Shown: piece after piece, positions 23,530 to 31,165 of the stretch | Layout of the letters: every line of letters begins with the position of its first letter | How positions within the stretch are numbered: the first letter of the stretch is position 1 | DNA from: Salinirubellus salinus | Lineage (GTDB): Archaea; Halobacteriota; Halobacteria; Halobacteriales; Haloarculaceae | Direction of reading: 5' to 3' | Assembly (NCBI RefSeq): GCF_025231485.1 | Contig: NZ_CP104003.1 | Location: 2,604,001 to 2,668,000 of the forward strand | Length of the DNA stretch: 64,000 bases | Notes under the pieces: generated by a model | Told to the model about the DNA's origin: nothing | Databases searched by the model: none | What the model saw: only the letters and a program-made list of their open reading frames with translations | Translations under genes and position numbers: made by a program

Positions 23530-25191
23530 TCAGTTGAAGTTGTAGACGGTCAGATCGAGGGTGTCGAGGTCGACGACCGGCGCGTACGCGTGGTCCGGTT
23601 CGATACCGACGGACTGCTGGAAGCCGGTCTGTTCCTGCCAACAGCCCGAGTTGACGGCGAGGACGTTCCGGTACTTCCCGTAGCCGAGTTTGTGGACGTG
23701 GCCGGTGTGGAAGATGGCGGGCACCTCCTCCATCACGAGGTAGTCGCGTTCCTCCGGCGCGAGGCGGGTCCGCCCGCCGAACTGGGGGGCGACGTGGCGC
23801 TTCTTCAGGAGCTGGTACATCGCCTTGTGCGGTTCGTCGTAGGAGGCCTTCTCGGCTGGGAGTTCGGCGATGACCTCGTCGAGCGAGACGCCGTGGTACA
23901 TGTGGACCGAGACGCCCTCGACGGTGACGGTGGAGGGGTTCGAGACGATGCGGGCGTCGTGGGCGGACATGATGTCCCGCAACTCCTCGTCGAAGGCGGG
24001 CTGGGGTTCGGCGAGCCGGACGGCGTCGTGGTTCCCCGGGATCATCACGATCTCCACGTCACCGGGGACCGACTTCAGGTGCTCCGCGAACAGTTCGTAC
24101 TGGTCGTAGATGTCGATGACGTCCAGTTCCTCGTCCTGGTTCGGGTAGACGCCGATGCCCTCGACCATGTCGCCGGCGATGAGGAGGTACTCGACCTCGG
24201 CGGCGTCCTCGGTGTGGAGCCAGTCGGCGAAGCGCTCCCACGCGTCGGCCATGAACTCCTGTGAGCCGACGTGGACGTCCGATATGAGCGCCGCGCGGAC
24301 GTGTCGGTCGGCGGTCTTCGGCTGGAACGTGTGAGGGACGTCGGGGAAGTGGATGGCGTCGACGAACAGGATGCCCCGGTCGTCGCCGGACTTCTCCGAG
24401 AGGCTCCCGGAGACGGCGATGACCTCGTCGAGCAGTATCTCGTCGACGAGTTCGGCCGCGGGCTTGTCCTTCATCACCAGACAGGGGAACACGCCGGTCG
24501 TGTCCTCGAGGTCGATGATCCAGTGCCCGCCCGAGGTCGAGGAGATGTCGGCGACCATCCCGACCATCCCGGCGTCGGTGCCGCCGGGGTCCTGCTGGAG
24601 CGAGCGGGCGGGCCGGTGTTTCACGCGCCCCTTGAGCGTCCCGGAGAGCCGCTCGTAGCGGTCGCGGAACGTGGCGACGAAGTCCTTGTACTCGCCGGTC
24701 CCGGTCGAGCGGCCGGTCATGTCGCCGGCGACCTCGACCGAGCGCTTCGAGCGGTCGGTGTTCCGGACCGACTCGGCGGCGGCCGCCCCGCCGTTCGTGG
24801 CGCCCGTGGTCCCGGTCGTCTCGGCCGTGGCGCTCGGGTCGGGGGTCGGCGCGGCGTCCGTGGGACCGTCCGACGAACGGTCCACAGACCCCTCCGTTTC
24901 TGCTGCGGATTCCGTTGCAGTATATGATTCTTGCGTGTTTTCGGTTCCAGTCGAAACAGAGGTATCGTCGTTTCCGACGGCGGGCGGGTCGGGGACGGGG
25001 TCGTCGTCGAGGACGCGCCGGACGTGGTCGGCGGTGATCTTCACCGCGTCCTCGGGCACCGACTCGACGACGGCGAGGAGGGCGGCCTCGGTCTCCGACG
25101 CGCGGGCGAGCAGCGTCACCGCCTCGCGCTCGGCGTTGAAGCCGAGACTCGCGAGGCGGCGGGCGACCGTCGCGGCCTCCTCCAGTGGCAC
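23530..25191 (-). CDS. polD1: DNA polymerase D small subunit (DP1)
   Basis: 553 residues from GTG 25191. Proofreading exonuclease subunit of the archaeal replicative polymerase D. Residues 1-65 form a helical N-terminal domain, 70-160 a Ser/Thr/Ala-rich linker, about 200-290 an OB-type fold, and 298-553 a calcineurin-like phosphoesterase with SDVHVGS (Asp305, His307), LIAGDMVEG, IPGNHDAV and HTGHVHKLG metal sites. All metal ligands seen are present, so exonuclease should be active. Residues 77-100 (24892-24963) are encoded by an AT-rich patch unlike the flanks. The large subunit gene is not in the window. Confidence 0.96.
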   Translation of the reverse strand: MPLEEAATVARRLASLGFNAEREAVTLLARASETEAALLAVVESVPEDAVKITADHVRRVLDDDPVPDPPAVGNDDTSVSTGTENTQESYTATESAAETEGSVDRSSDGPTDAAPTPDPSATAETTGTTGATNGGAAAAESVRNTDRSKRSVEVAGDMTGRSTGTGEYKDFVATFRDRYERLSGTLKGRVKHRPARSLQQDPGGTDAGMVGMVADISSTSGGHWIIDLEDTTGVFPCLVMKDKPAAELVDEILLDEVIAVSGSLSEKSGDDRGILFVDAIHFPDVPHTFQPKTADRHVRAALISDVHVGSQEFMADAWERFADWLHTEDAAEVEYLLIAGDMVEGIGVYPNQDEELDVIDIYDQYELFAEHLKSVPGDVEIVMIPGNHDAVRLAEPQPAFDEELRDIMSAHDARIVSNPSTVTVEGVSVHMYHGVSLDEVIAELPAEKASYDEPHKAMYQLLKKRHVAPQFGGRTRLAPEERDYLVMEEVPAIFHTGHVHKLGYGKYRNVLAVNSGCWQEQTGFQQSVGIEPDHAYAPVVDLDTLDLTVYNFN

Positions 25192-25282
25192 ACCGTCGGG
25201 TGGGCGTACCCGGACAAAAACGTAGCGGAGCGACGCCGGGCGAGTCAGAACGTTGAAACGCGCGCCGGCGAATGTCGAGGTG

Positions 25283-26119
25283 ATGAGTGAGTCCGACCCG
25301 GAACCGGAGCGTCCCCGACCCGGTTCCGGCGAACCCTCCGCCTTCGGGCCCGAGGAGCCGGGGTCTCCGGTCGCCTGGCTCCAGTGGTTCTGGCGGACCG
25401 ACCACGGTGCCGTCAGCTACGTCCGCGAGATCCTCACGAGCGTCGGTGCCGTCCTACTGGTGGGGCTCCTCCTGTTCGCGGTCAGCGGGCTCTGGCCGCC
25501 GATGGTGGCCATCGAGTCGCCGAGCATGGAGCCGAACATGAAGACCGGCGACCTCGTGTTCGTGATGGAGGAACACCGCCTCGCGCCCGGGTCGGCGTAC
25601 GCCGAGACCGGCGTCGTCACCTACCGGACCGGACAGGAGACGGGCTACACGAAGTTCGCCCAGGGTGGTGACGTCATCGTCTACCAGCCGGACGGGAACG
25701 CCGCGACCACACCCATCATCCACCGGGCGATGTTCTACGTCAACGCCAGCGAGAACTGGTACGACAAGGCCGTCGCCGTCGACCCGCGGGCGGTCGGAGG
25801 TGCGGACGACTGTGGCGAGCTGGACTTCTGTCCGGCCCCCCACGGCGGCTTCATCACGAAGGGTGACAACGTGAACACGAACCGGCACTACGACCAGGTG
25901 AGCGGGCTGAGCGCACCCGTCCGTCCCGCGTGGGTCGTCGGCACCGCCGAGTTCCGCATCCCGCTGCTCGGGAACATCCGGCTGTGGGCCTCGGGCACCG
26001 TCGACGCGCCGACGCCGTGGGCGGTCGAACCCGCGGTCGGGGCACCGACCGGCCCGCACGACGGTCCGGACGCGACTGCCTCGAACGCGACGGCGGCCGA
26101 CCCGACAGCCGCAGTCTGA
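25283..26119 (+). CDS. Signal peptidase I (archaeal ER type)
   Basis: 278 residues from ATG 25283. Membrane protease cleaving Sec signal peptides outside. The N-terminal 45 residues are cytosolic and acidic-Pro-rich, then a helix (SVGAVLLVGLLLFAVSGL), the catalytic Ser81 in IESPSMEPNM and the His general base (His148) in TPIIHRAMFYV; the archaeal/ER type uses His instead of the bacterial Lys, and the later conserved Asp is in FITKGDNVNTNRHYD. It faces away from PolD small subunit. The 35-residue C-terminal tail is disordered and Thr/Ala-rich. Confidence 0.93.
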   Translation: MSESDPEPERPRPGSGEPSAFGPEEPGSPVAWLQWFWRTDHGAVSYVREILTSVGAVLLVGLLLFAVSGLWPPMVAIESPSMEPNMKTGDLVFVMEEHRLAPGSAYAETGVVTYRTGQETGYTKFAQGGDVIVYQPDGNAATTPIIHRAMFYVNASENWYDKAVAVDPRAVGGADDCGELDFCPAPHGGFITKGDNVNTNRHYDQVSGLSAPVRPAWVVGTAEFRIPLLGNIRLWASGTVDAPTPWAVEPAVGAPTGPHDGPDATASNATAADPTAAV

Positions 26120-26128
26120 CTCCTCGCG

Positions 26129-27091
26129 CTACTGCAGCGCGTCGCGCAGGTCCACACCGATGGTCTCGACCGCCTCGTGTGCCACCGTCAGGTCCGCCGG
26201 CGGCGCGAGCATCGTGATGAACCCGTGGATCATGTCCTCGTAGTTGTAGTGCTCGACCGGGACGCCGTCGGCCGCGAGCGCCTCGGCGTACGCGATACCC
26301 TCGTCCCGGAGCGGGTCGAACCCGGCCGTGAGCACCGTCGCTGGCGGCAGGTCCGCGTGGTTGTCGGCCTGCAACGGGAAGGCGTACGGGTTCGGCTCGT
26401 GGACGTCGCTCCCGAAGTAGCAGTCGGCGAACCACTTCATGTCCTCGGCGACGAGGAAGTACCCCTCCTCGTTCTGCTCCCACGAGGGGCGGTCCTCGCG
26501 CGGGTCGACGGCCGGGTAGACCAGCACCTGGTGGTCGATGGCCGGGCCGTCGCGGTCCCGTGCCATGAGCGTCACCGCGGCCGCGAGGTTGCCGCCGGCG
26601 CTGTCGCCCATCACGGCGAGGGTCCCGTCACCGTCCACCTCCTCGGGGTTCTCGGCGACCCACTCGGTGGCGGCGTAGGCGTCCTCCACCGCGGCCGGGA
26701 ACGGGTGTTCCGGCGCGAGCCGGTAGTCCACCGAGACGACGACACAGCCGCTCTCCCTGACGACGTGCCGACAGAGCGCGTCGTGGCTCTCGAGGTCCAT
26801 GATGACGAACCCGCCGCCGTGGAAGAACGTGACGACGGGGAACGGTCCCTCCCCCTCGGGGGTGTAGACGCGCACGGGGACCTCGTCGCGCTGGTCGCCG
26901 ACCCGGCCCTCGTAGCCGGGGACGGCGCGGTTGGTCACGTCGCCGACGGCCGGTTCCTCGCTGGCCATCCGGAAGTTCTTCATCAGGTCGCGGGCGGCCT
27001 GCGGTCCGTGCTGGGAGAGTGGGAGGACACCGAGTGCGTCTATCTGCTGGAGGAGTTCGCGTGCCTCGGGGTGGGGTCTGTCGGCTCGCAT
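26129..27091 (-). CDS. Alpha/beta hydrolase, hormone-sensitive lipase family
   Basis: 320 residues, ATG 27089-27091. Carboxylesterase/lipase fold of the HSL group: oxyanion loop FFHGGGFVI (residues about 89-97), nucleophile elbow GDSAGGNLAA, catalytic Asp in GFDPLRDEG and His in DMIHGFITM near the C-terminus. The N-terminal helical cap (LLQQIDALGVLPLSQ) is typical. Likely acts on short-chain esters. It is convergent with signal peptidase, 9 nt apart. Confidence 0.93.
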   Translation of the reverse strand: MRADRPHPEARELLQQIDALGVLPLSQHGPQAARDLMKNFRMASEEPAVGDVTNRAVPGYEGRVGDQRDEVPVRVYTPEGEGPFPVVTFFHGGGFVIMDLESHDALCRHVVRESGCVVVSVDYRLAPEHPFPAAVEDAYAATEWVAENPEEVDGDGTLAVMGDSAGGNLAAAVTLMARDRDGPAIDHQVLVYPAVDPREDRPSWEQNEEGYFLVAEDMKWFADCYFGSDVHEPNPYAFPLQADNHADLPPATVLTAGFDPLRDEGIAYAEALAADGVPVEHYNYEDMIHGFITMLAPPADLTVAHEAVETIGVDLRDALQ

Positions 27092-27534
27092 ACCTCGGCC
27101 TCCAGTGCCGGAGGGATAAGCGTAGGCCCGTGGGTGAGAGGCTCGGCGACCCCCGGCGTCGTGAGACGCGAGGGGAGTGCCAGCGCTGTCGCTCCGGGGC
27201 GGGCGACGACGCGAGAACGAGGGTCTAGGAGCAGTCGGGTACGAGCGGTGCGCCGACGGTGCGGTCCGGGAGTTCGCGGCGAGCGCCGCCGTCGGAGGCG
27301 ATCTCCGTCTCGGACTCTGTCTCGCGGCTGTTCGGCATCTCGGGCACCATCGGGGCGGGGGTGGTCCCTCGCATGATTAACCGTGAGAGACCCAGCACCA
27401 TAAACCTTCATGAACTATCATCGCCCACCACCTCACATCGAATCCCCCGGCCCACCGCCGCCCCGTCGCCCGGCCGTCCGCCGCCGGGCGGGGGCGACGG
27501 GCGGAGTTTTCATCGGGCCGTCCCAACGGCCGGT
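27092..27534. other. 443-bp gap between esterase and methyltransferase genes
   Basis: Contains the possible 49-codon gene (27225-27374) with its TATA box near 27396-27406, and otherwise GC-rich sequence that I can assign to no gene. GAGTTTTCATC at about 27515 may belong to the methyltransferase promoter. Confidence 0.5.
27225..27374 (-). CDS. Possible 49-residue small protein with its own promoter
   Basis: ATG 27372-27374, TAG 27225-27227. Sequence begins MRGTTPAPMVPEMPNSRETE and continues SETEIASDGGARRELPDRT; no Cys pairs or membrane segments except a single Cys near the end (VPDCS). A minus-strand TATA-like GGTTTATGG is centred 28 nt before the ATG, exactly right for a leaderless gene, which is why I list it. 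No family known. Confidence 0.42.
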   Translation of the reverse strand: MRGTTPAPMVPEMPNSRETESETEIASDGGARRELPDRTVGAPLVPDCS

Positions 27535-28176
27535 ATGACAGACTGGGCGTGGGACGAGCGGTTCCGCGAGGGGGAGTACCCCGTGAACGCCGAGCCGTCG
27601 CCCCTGCTGAAGCGGTTCGTCGCCACCCTCGATGGCGGTCGCGCACTCGACGTCGCCACGGGCACCGGCCGGAACGCCGTCTACCTCGCCGAGCACGGCC
27701 ACGACGTGGTGGGGCTCGACCGCTCCATCGAGGGGCTCCGCCTCGCCCGCGAGCGGGCGACCGAGCGGGGCGTCGAGGACCGCTGTGCGTGGGTGCAGAC
27801 CGACCTCGGGGAGCACACGTTCGCCGCCGAGGCGTACGACCTGATCACCGTCTCCTTCTTCCGGGTCGTCGACCGCCTGCCGGACGTGATGGAGGCGCTG
27901 CGGCCCGGTGGCGTCCTGTTCGTCGAGCACCACCTGCGGACGACCGACGAGGTGGCTGTCGGCCCCGTGGGCGAGCGCTACCGCTTCGGTGCGAACGAAC
28001 TGCTCCACGGGGCGCTCTCGCTGACGGTGCTCCACTTCGAGACGCGGACCGAGCGACGGGACGACGGCCGGCGTTCGGCGGTGGGCCGCGTCGTCGCGCG
28101 GAAGACCCACGGCCAGCGCCAGTCCTACCCCGAGGTGCCGGACTCGGTTCCGGACGCCGACTCGTCGTCCGAGTAG
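27535..28176 (+). CDS. Class I SAM-dependent methyltransferase
   Basis: 213 residues, ATG 27535. Rossmann methyltransferase: motif I LDVATGTGRNAVYLAEHG (residues about 36-53), acidic end VVGLDRS for the ribose, motif II region YDLITVSFFRVVDRL, then LRPGGVLFVEHH. It resembles the tellurite-resistance/ThiopurineMT-like small group; substrate unknown. The C-terminal 52 nt overlap the convergent MFS gene. Confidence 0.88.
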   Translation: MTDWAWDERFREGEYPVNAEPSPLLKRFVATLDGGRALDVATGTGRNAVYLAEHGHDVVGLDRSIEGLRLARERATERGVEDRCAWVQTDLGEHTFAAEAYDLITVSFFRVVDRLPDVMEALRPGGVLFVEHHLRTTDEVAVGPVGERYRFGANELLHGALSLTVLHFETRTERRDDGRRSAVGRVVARKTHGQRQSYPEVPDSVPDADSSSE

Positions 28177-29408
28177 TCGGCCGGTTCCACCATCAGGTAG
28201 CCCGCGACGACGACGACGAGGCCCCCCGCGGCGAGCAGGCCGAAGCCGGGGGCGAACGACCCCGTCGTGTCTCGCAGGCTCCCGACGAGGAACGGGCCGG
28301 CGAACCCGCCCACCTCGCCGACGGTGAAGACGAAGCCGTTTGCCGTGGCGGTCAGCCGCGGCCCGATGCCGTCGAGTTCGATGGGGACCGAGCGGACGAG
28401 CGGCGCCACGCCGCCGAGGCCGAGCCCGGCGACGAGCACCGCGCCGACGAGGAGGGAGACCTGCCCGGACACGACGAGGCCCGTCAGGCCGACGCCCGCG
28501 AGGACGCCACAGCCGACGATGGCGGGCCGCCGGAGGCCGATGCGGTCGGAGATGGCGGGGACCGAGAGCGTGCCGGTCGTCCGCGCGAGGACGAAGACGG
28601 TGGCGACGGTGGCCGCCAGCCCCGCGGCGACGCCGGCCGACTCCAGCGACGCCGCGAGCCACGTCTGCGTGCCGTGCGAGAGGAACAGGTGCATCGACCC
28701 GACGACGACGAGCAACCGGAGCTGTGGGTGCGAGAGCACGGTCCGGACGTCCTCGCGGGCCGACCCGAGGGTGAACCCGCCGACGTCGTCGCTCCCGAAG
28801 TGGTCGGTCCGGGACCAGAGCAGGTGGGAGACGACCAGCCAGAGCAGTCCGTAGGCGACGACGAGGACGCCGCTCCAGACGAAGACGGGGCGCCACCCGC
28901 CGAGCAGCGGTTCGAGGTAGGGCCGACCGAGCGCGAAGGCGACGGCCGTCCCGAGCGACGCGGCGACGAGGTACACCGAGGAGGCGGTCCCGGTCCGGTC
29001 CGGCGGGAAGAGGTCGGCGACGAGTTTGGGGAGTCCGAACGTGATGGCGGTGCCGCCGACGCCGAGGAGGAGTGTGGCCCCGAGGAGGGCGGGGAAGCCC
29101 GGGGCGACGCCGCGGAGCGCGTGGGCGGCCCCGAGAATCACGAGCCCGCCGCCGAGCGCCCGGCTCGCACCCACCCGGTCGACGACGAGACCGCTGACGA
29201 GCGCGAGCGGGACGTACGTGGCCTGCACGCCCCCCGAGACCAGCCCCGCCTGCGTGTTCGACAGCCCGAGTTGCTCGATGACGGGCGTGAGGAACGCCGG
29301 GAGGAGGAACCAGACGAACAGGAACAGGAAGTACGCGAGGCTCCCGAGCCCGAGGAGGGCGGAGGCCGCCGGCCGGAGTGCGGGGTCCGTGTCGCTCGCC
29401 TCTCGCAC
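28125..29408 (-). CDS. Major facilitator superfamily transporter
   Basis: 427 residues from GTG 29406-29408. About 12 hydrophobic helices. The loop between helices 2 and 3 has GLVVDRVGASRAL, an MFS motif A (G-x3-D-R-x-G-x-R/x), and the mirrored SDRIGLRRPAI follows helix 8. Located 4 nt after the alcohol dehydrogenase stop... that is, ADH lies upstream on the same strand, so these two could be co-transcribed. Substrate not evident; NarK/OFA-like proteins are nearest in feel. Its 3' end overlaps the methyltransferase gene by 52 nt. Confidence 0.85.
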   Translation of the reverse strand: MREASDTDPALRPAASALLGLGSLAYFLFLFVWFLLPAFLTPVIEQLGLSNTQAGLVSGGVQATYVPLALVSGLVVDRVGASRALGGGLVILGAAHALRGVAPGFPALLGATLLLGVGGTAITFGLPKLVADLFPPDRTGTASSVYLVAASLGTAVAFALGRPYLEPLLGGWRPVFVWSGVLVVAYGLLWLVVSHLLWSRTDHFGSDDVGGFTLGSAREDVRTVLSHPQLRLLVVVGSMHLFLSHGTQTWLAASLESAGVAAGLAATVATVFVLARTTGTLSVPAISDRIGLRRPAIVGCGVLAGVGLTGLVVSGQVSLLVGAVLVAGLGLGGVAPLVRSVPIELDGIGPRLTATANGFVFTVGEVGGFAGPFLVGSLRDTTGSFAPGFGLLAAGGLVVVVAGYLMVEPADYSDDESASGTESGTSG

Positions 29409-29412
29409 GGCC

Positions 29413-30456
29413 TCAGGCGTCCACCTCGACGAGCACCTTCACGGCCTCGCGTTCGTCCATCGCGGCGTACCCCTCGGGGACCCCGTCGAGGTCCACCGTC
29501 TTCGTGAAGACGGGCGACGGGTCCAGGGTCCCCTGCAGCACGTCGGCCAGCAGGTCGTCGGCGTAGGCACGGACGGGAGCGACACCGCCGGCCAGCGAGA
29601 CGTTCTTGCCGAAGAAGTCGTAGAGGTCGAGGCCACCGTCGAGGCCGTGGGGCACGCCGACGTAGCCGACGGTGCCGCCCGGCCGCGCGACCTCGACGGC
29701 CGTCTCCATCGACGACGCGGCACCGACGCACTCGAGGACGTGGTTCGCCCCGCCGTTCGTGAGGTCGCGTATCTCCTCGATGGCGTCCTCGCCGCGGGCA
29801 CTCACCGTGTCGGTGGCGCCCATCGCCTCGGCCATCTCCAGTCGGTCCTCGTGGTGGCCCGCGGCGACGATGCGCTCGGCCCCGAGCCGTCGGGCCGCCG
29901 CGACCCCACACAGGCCGACGGCGCCGTCGCCGACGACGACGCAGGTCGACCCCGCCTCGACGCCCGCCGAGACGGCCGCGTGGTGGCCCGTCCCCATCAC
30001 GTCCGTCAGGGGGAGGATAGAGCGCAGGACGTCCTCGTCGTCGGCGTACCGGTCGGGCATCCGGACGAGCGTGCCGTCGGCGTGCGGTGCGCGGACGTAC
30101 TCGCCCTGTGCGCCGCCGTTCTCGCCGCTCCACGAGTCGCCGTCCACACACGAGGTGTGCAGCCCCTTGCGACAGAACTCACACTGGCCGCAGGAGACGA
30201 CGAACGGGGCGAACACCCGGTCGCCCGGTTCGACCGAGCGGACGGCGTCGCCCACCGCCTCGACGACGCCCATCGGTTCGTGGCCGACCCGCGAGGGCGA
30301 CTCGCGGTCGCTCTGCCCGCGGTAGAACCAGAGGTCCGACCCGCAGACGGCGGTGTGGGTCACGCGGACGATGGCGTCCGTCGGGGATTCGAGTTCGGGC
30401 TTCGGGACCTCCTCGACACGGATGTCGCCGGGAGCGTGGTAGACGGCAGCGCGCAT
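29413..30456 (-). CDS. Zinc-dependent alcohol dehydrogenase (MDR family)
   Basis: 347 residues, ATG 30454-30456. Medium-chain dehydrogenase: catalytic Zn ligands Cys38 in TAVCGSDLWFYRG, His59-Glu60 in VGHEPMG; structural Zn Cys in CGQCEFCRKGLHTSC; Rossmann VVVGDGAVGLCGVAAARRLGAER for NAD(P). The insertion with GENGGAQGEYVR is seen in formaldehyde/sorbitol-type MDRs. Stop at 29413 is 4 nt before the GTG of the MFS gene. Natural substrate unknown; a polyol or alcohol plus its MFS importer is a guess. Confidence 0.92.
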   Translation of the reverse strand: MRAAVYHAPGDIRVEEVPKPELESPTDAIVRVTHTAVCGSDLWFYRGQSDRESPSRVGHEPMGVVEAVGDAVRSVEPGDRVFAPFVVSCGQCEFCRKGLHTSCVDGDSWSGENGGAQGEYVRAPHADGTLVRMPDRYADDEDVLRSILPLTDVMGTGHHAAVSAGVEAGSTCVVVGDGAVGLCGVAAARRLGAERIVAAGHHEDRLEMAEAMGATDTVSARGEDAIEEIRDLTNGGANHVLECVGAASSMETAVEVARPGGTVGYVGVPHGLDGGLDLYDFFGKNVSLAGGVAPVRAYADDLLADVLQGTLDPSPVFTKTVDLDGVPEGYAAMDEREAVKVLVEVDA

Positions 30457-30592
30457 ACCCGGGTGGACTCGTGGTAGGTACAAGAAGTGCGTGGGGCAGC
30501 CAGCGCGGCCCCGGGGGGTCCGTGGGTCGTGCGAACACTCATGTCGGTCCGCGAGGGTCACGGGACATGAACGGGGACTGGAGGTGGACCGC

Positions 30593-31165
30593 GTGAGCGA
30601 CGAGCTGGTCGACCCGCGCTGTCCGGACTGCGGTGAGCCGGTCGGCACCACCGCGACCTACTGCATGCACTGCTCGGCCGACCTGAGCGACCGGGGGCCG
30701 ATCGACGCGGCCGCCGAGCGGTCTGCGACGGGCCCGACGAGCACGGACGGTCGGGACGGCGACGACGGCCCCCTCCTCGACCCGGACGGGGCCGTCGACG
30801 ACTCGCTGACCGTCGTCGTCGGCGTCGTCGGTGGCCTCGTCGTCGGCCTCGTCGCGACGTTCGCCCTCCTCTTCTTCGACGCCGGGCTCGCGCTCCTCGG
30901 CGTCGTCGTCTGGGTCGGGGCGACGGTGTACCTCGTCCGCCGCCGGACGGTCCAGGCGGCCGTCTCGAAGGCGGCCTACGGCGTCGCGCTCGTGCTGTTG
31001 CTCGTCCCGCTGATACCGCTCAGCCCGGCCGTCGAGACGTCGACCGGCGGCGACCGGGTGGTCGGCGCCGTCGTCCTCACGGTCCTCGTCGGCGTCCCGG
31101 CGCTCGTCGCGGCGGGAGTGGGCTACCTCGCCTCGCGCTACGTGCCCGACTCGTCGGTGGCCTGA
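30593..31165 (+). CDS. Zinc-ribbon membrane protein (CxxC head, four TM)
   Basis: 190 residues from GTG 30593 (another GTG at 30584 is possible). Head CPDCGEPVGTTATYCMHCSADL carries two CxxC pairs (a DZR-type zinc ribbon, residues about 9-28), then an acidic linker (GRDGDDGPLLDPDGAVDD), then four hydrophobic segments (VVVGVVGGLVVGLVATF.. and on). Common haloarchaeal design of unknown role. Convergent overlap of 28 nt with the next gene. Confidence 0.75.
   Translation: MSDELVDPRCPDCGEPVGTTATYCMHCSADLSDRGPIDAAAERSATGPTSTDGRDGDDGPLLDPDGAVDDSLTVVVGVVGGLVVGLVATFALLFFDAGLALLGVVVWVGATVYLVRRRTVQAAVSKAAYGVALVLLLVPLIPLSPAVETSTGGDRVVGAVVLTVLVGVPALVAAGVGYLASRYVPDSSVA

Noticed and set aside
30567-30596. 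Nine-codon frame overlapping the zinc-ribbon membrane gene start at GTGA
   Set aside because: Looks like the case at 8688, but no TATA-like box is near; probably chance.
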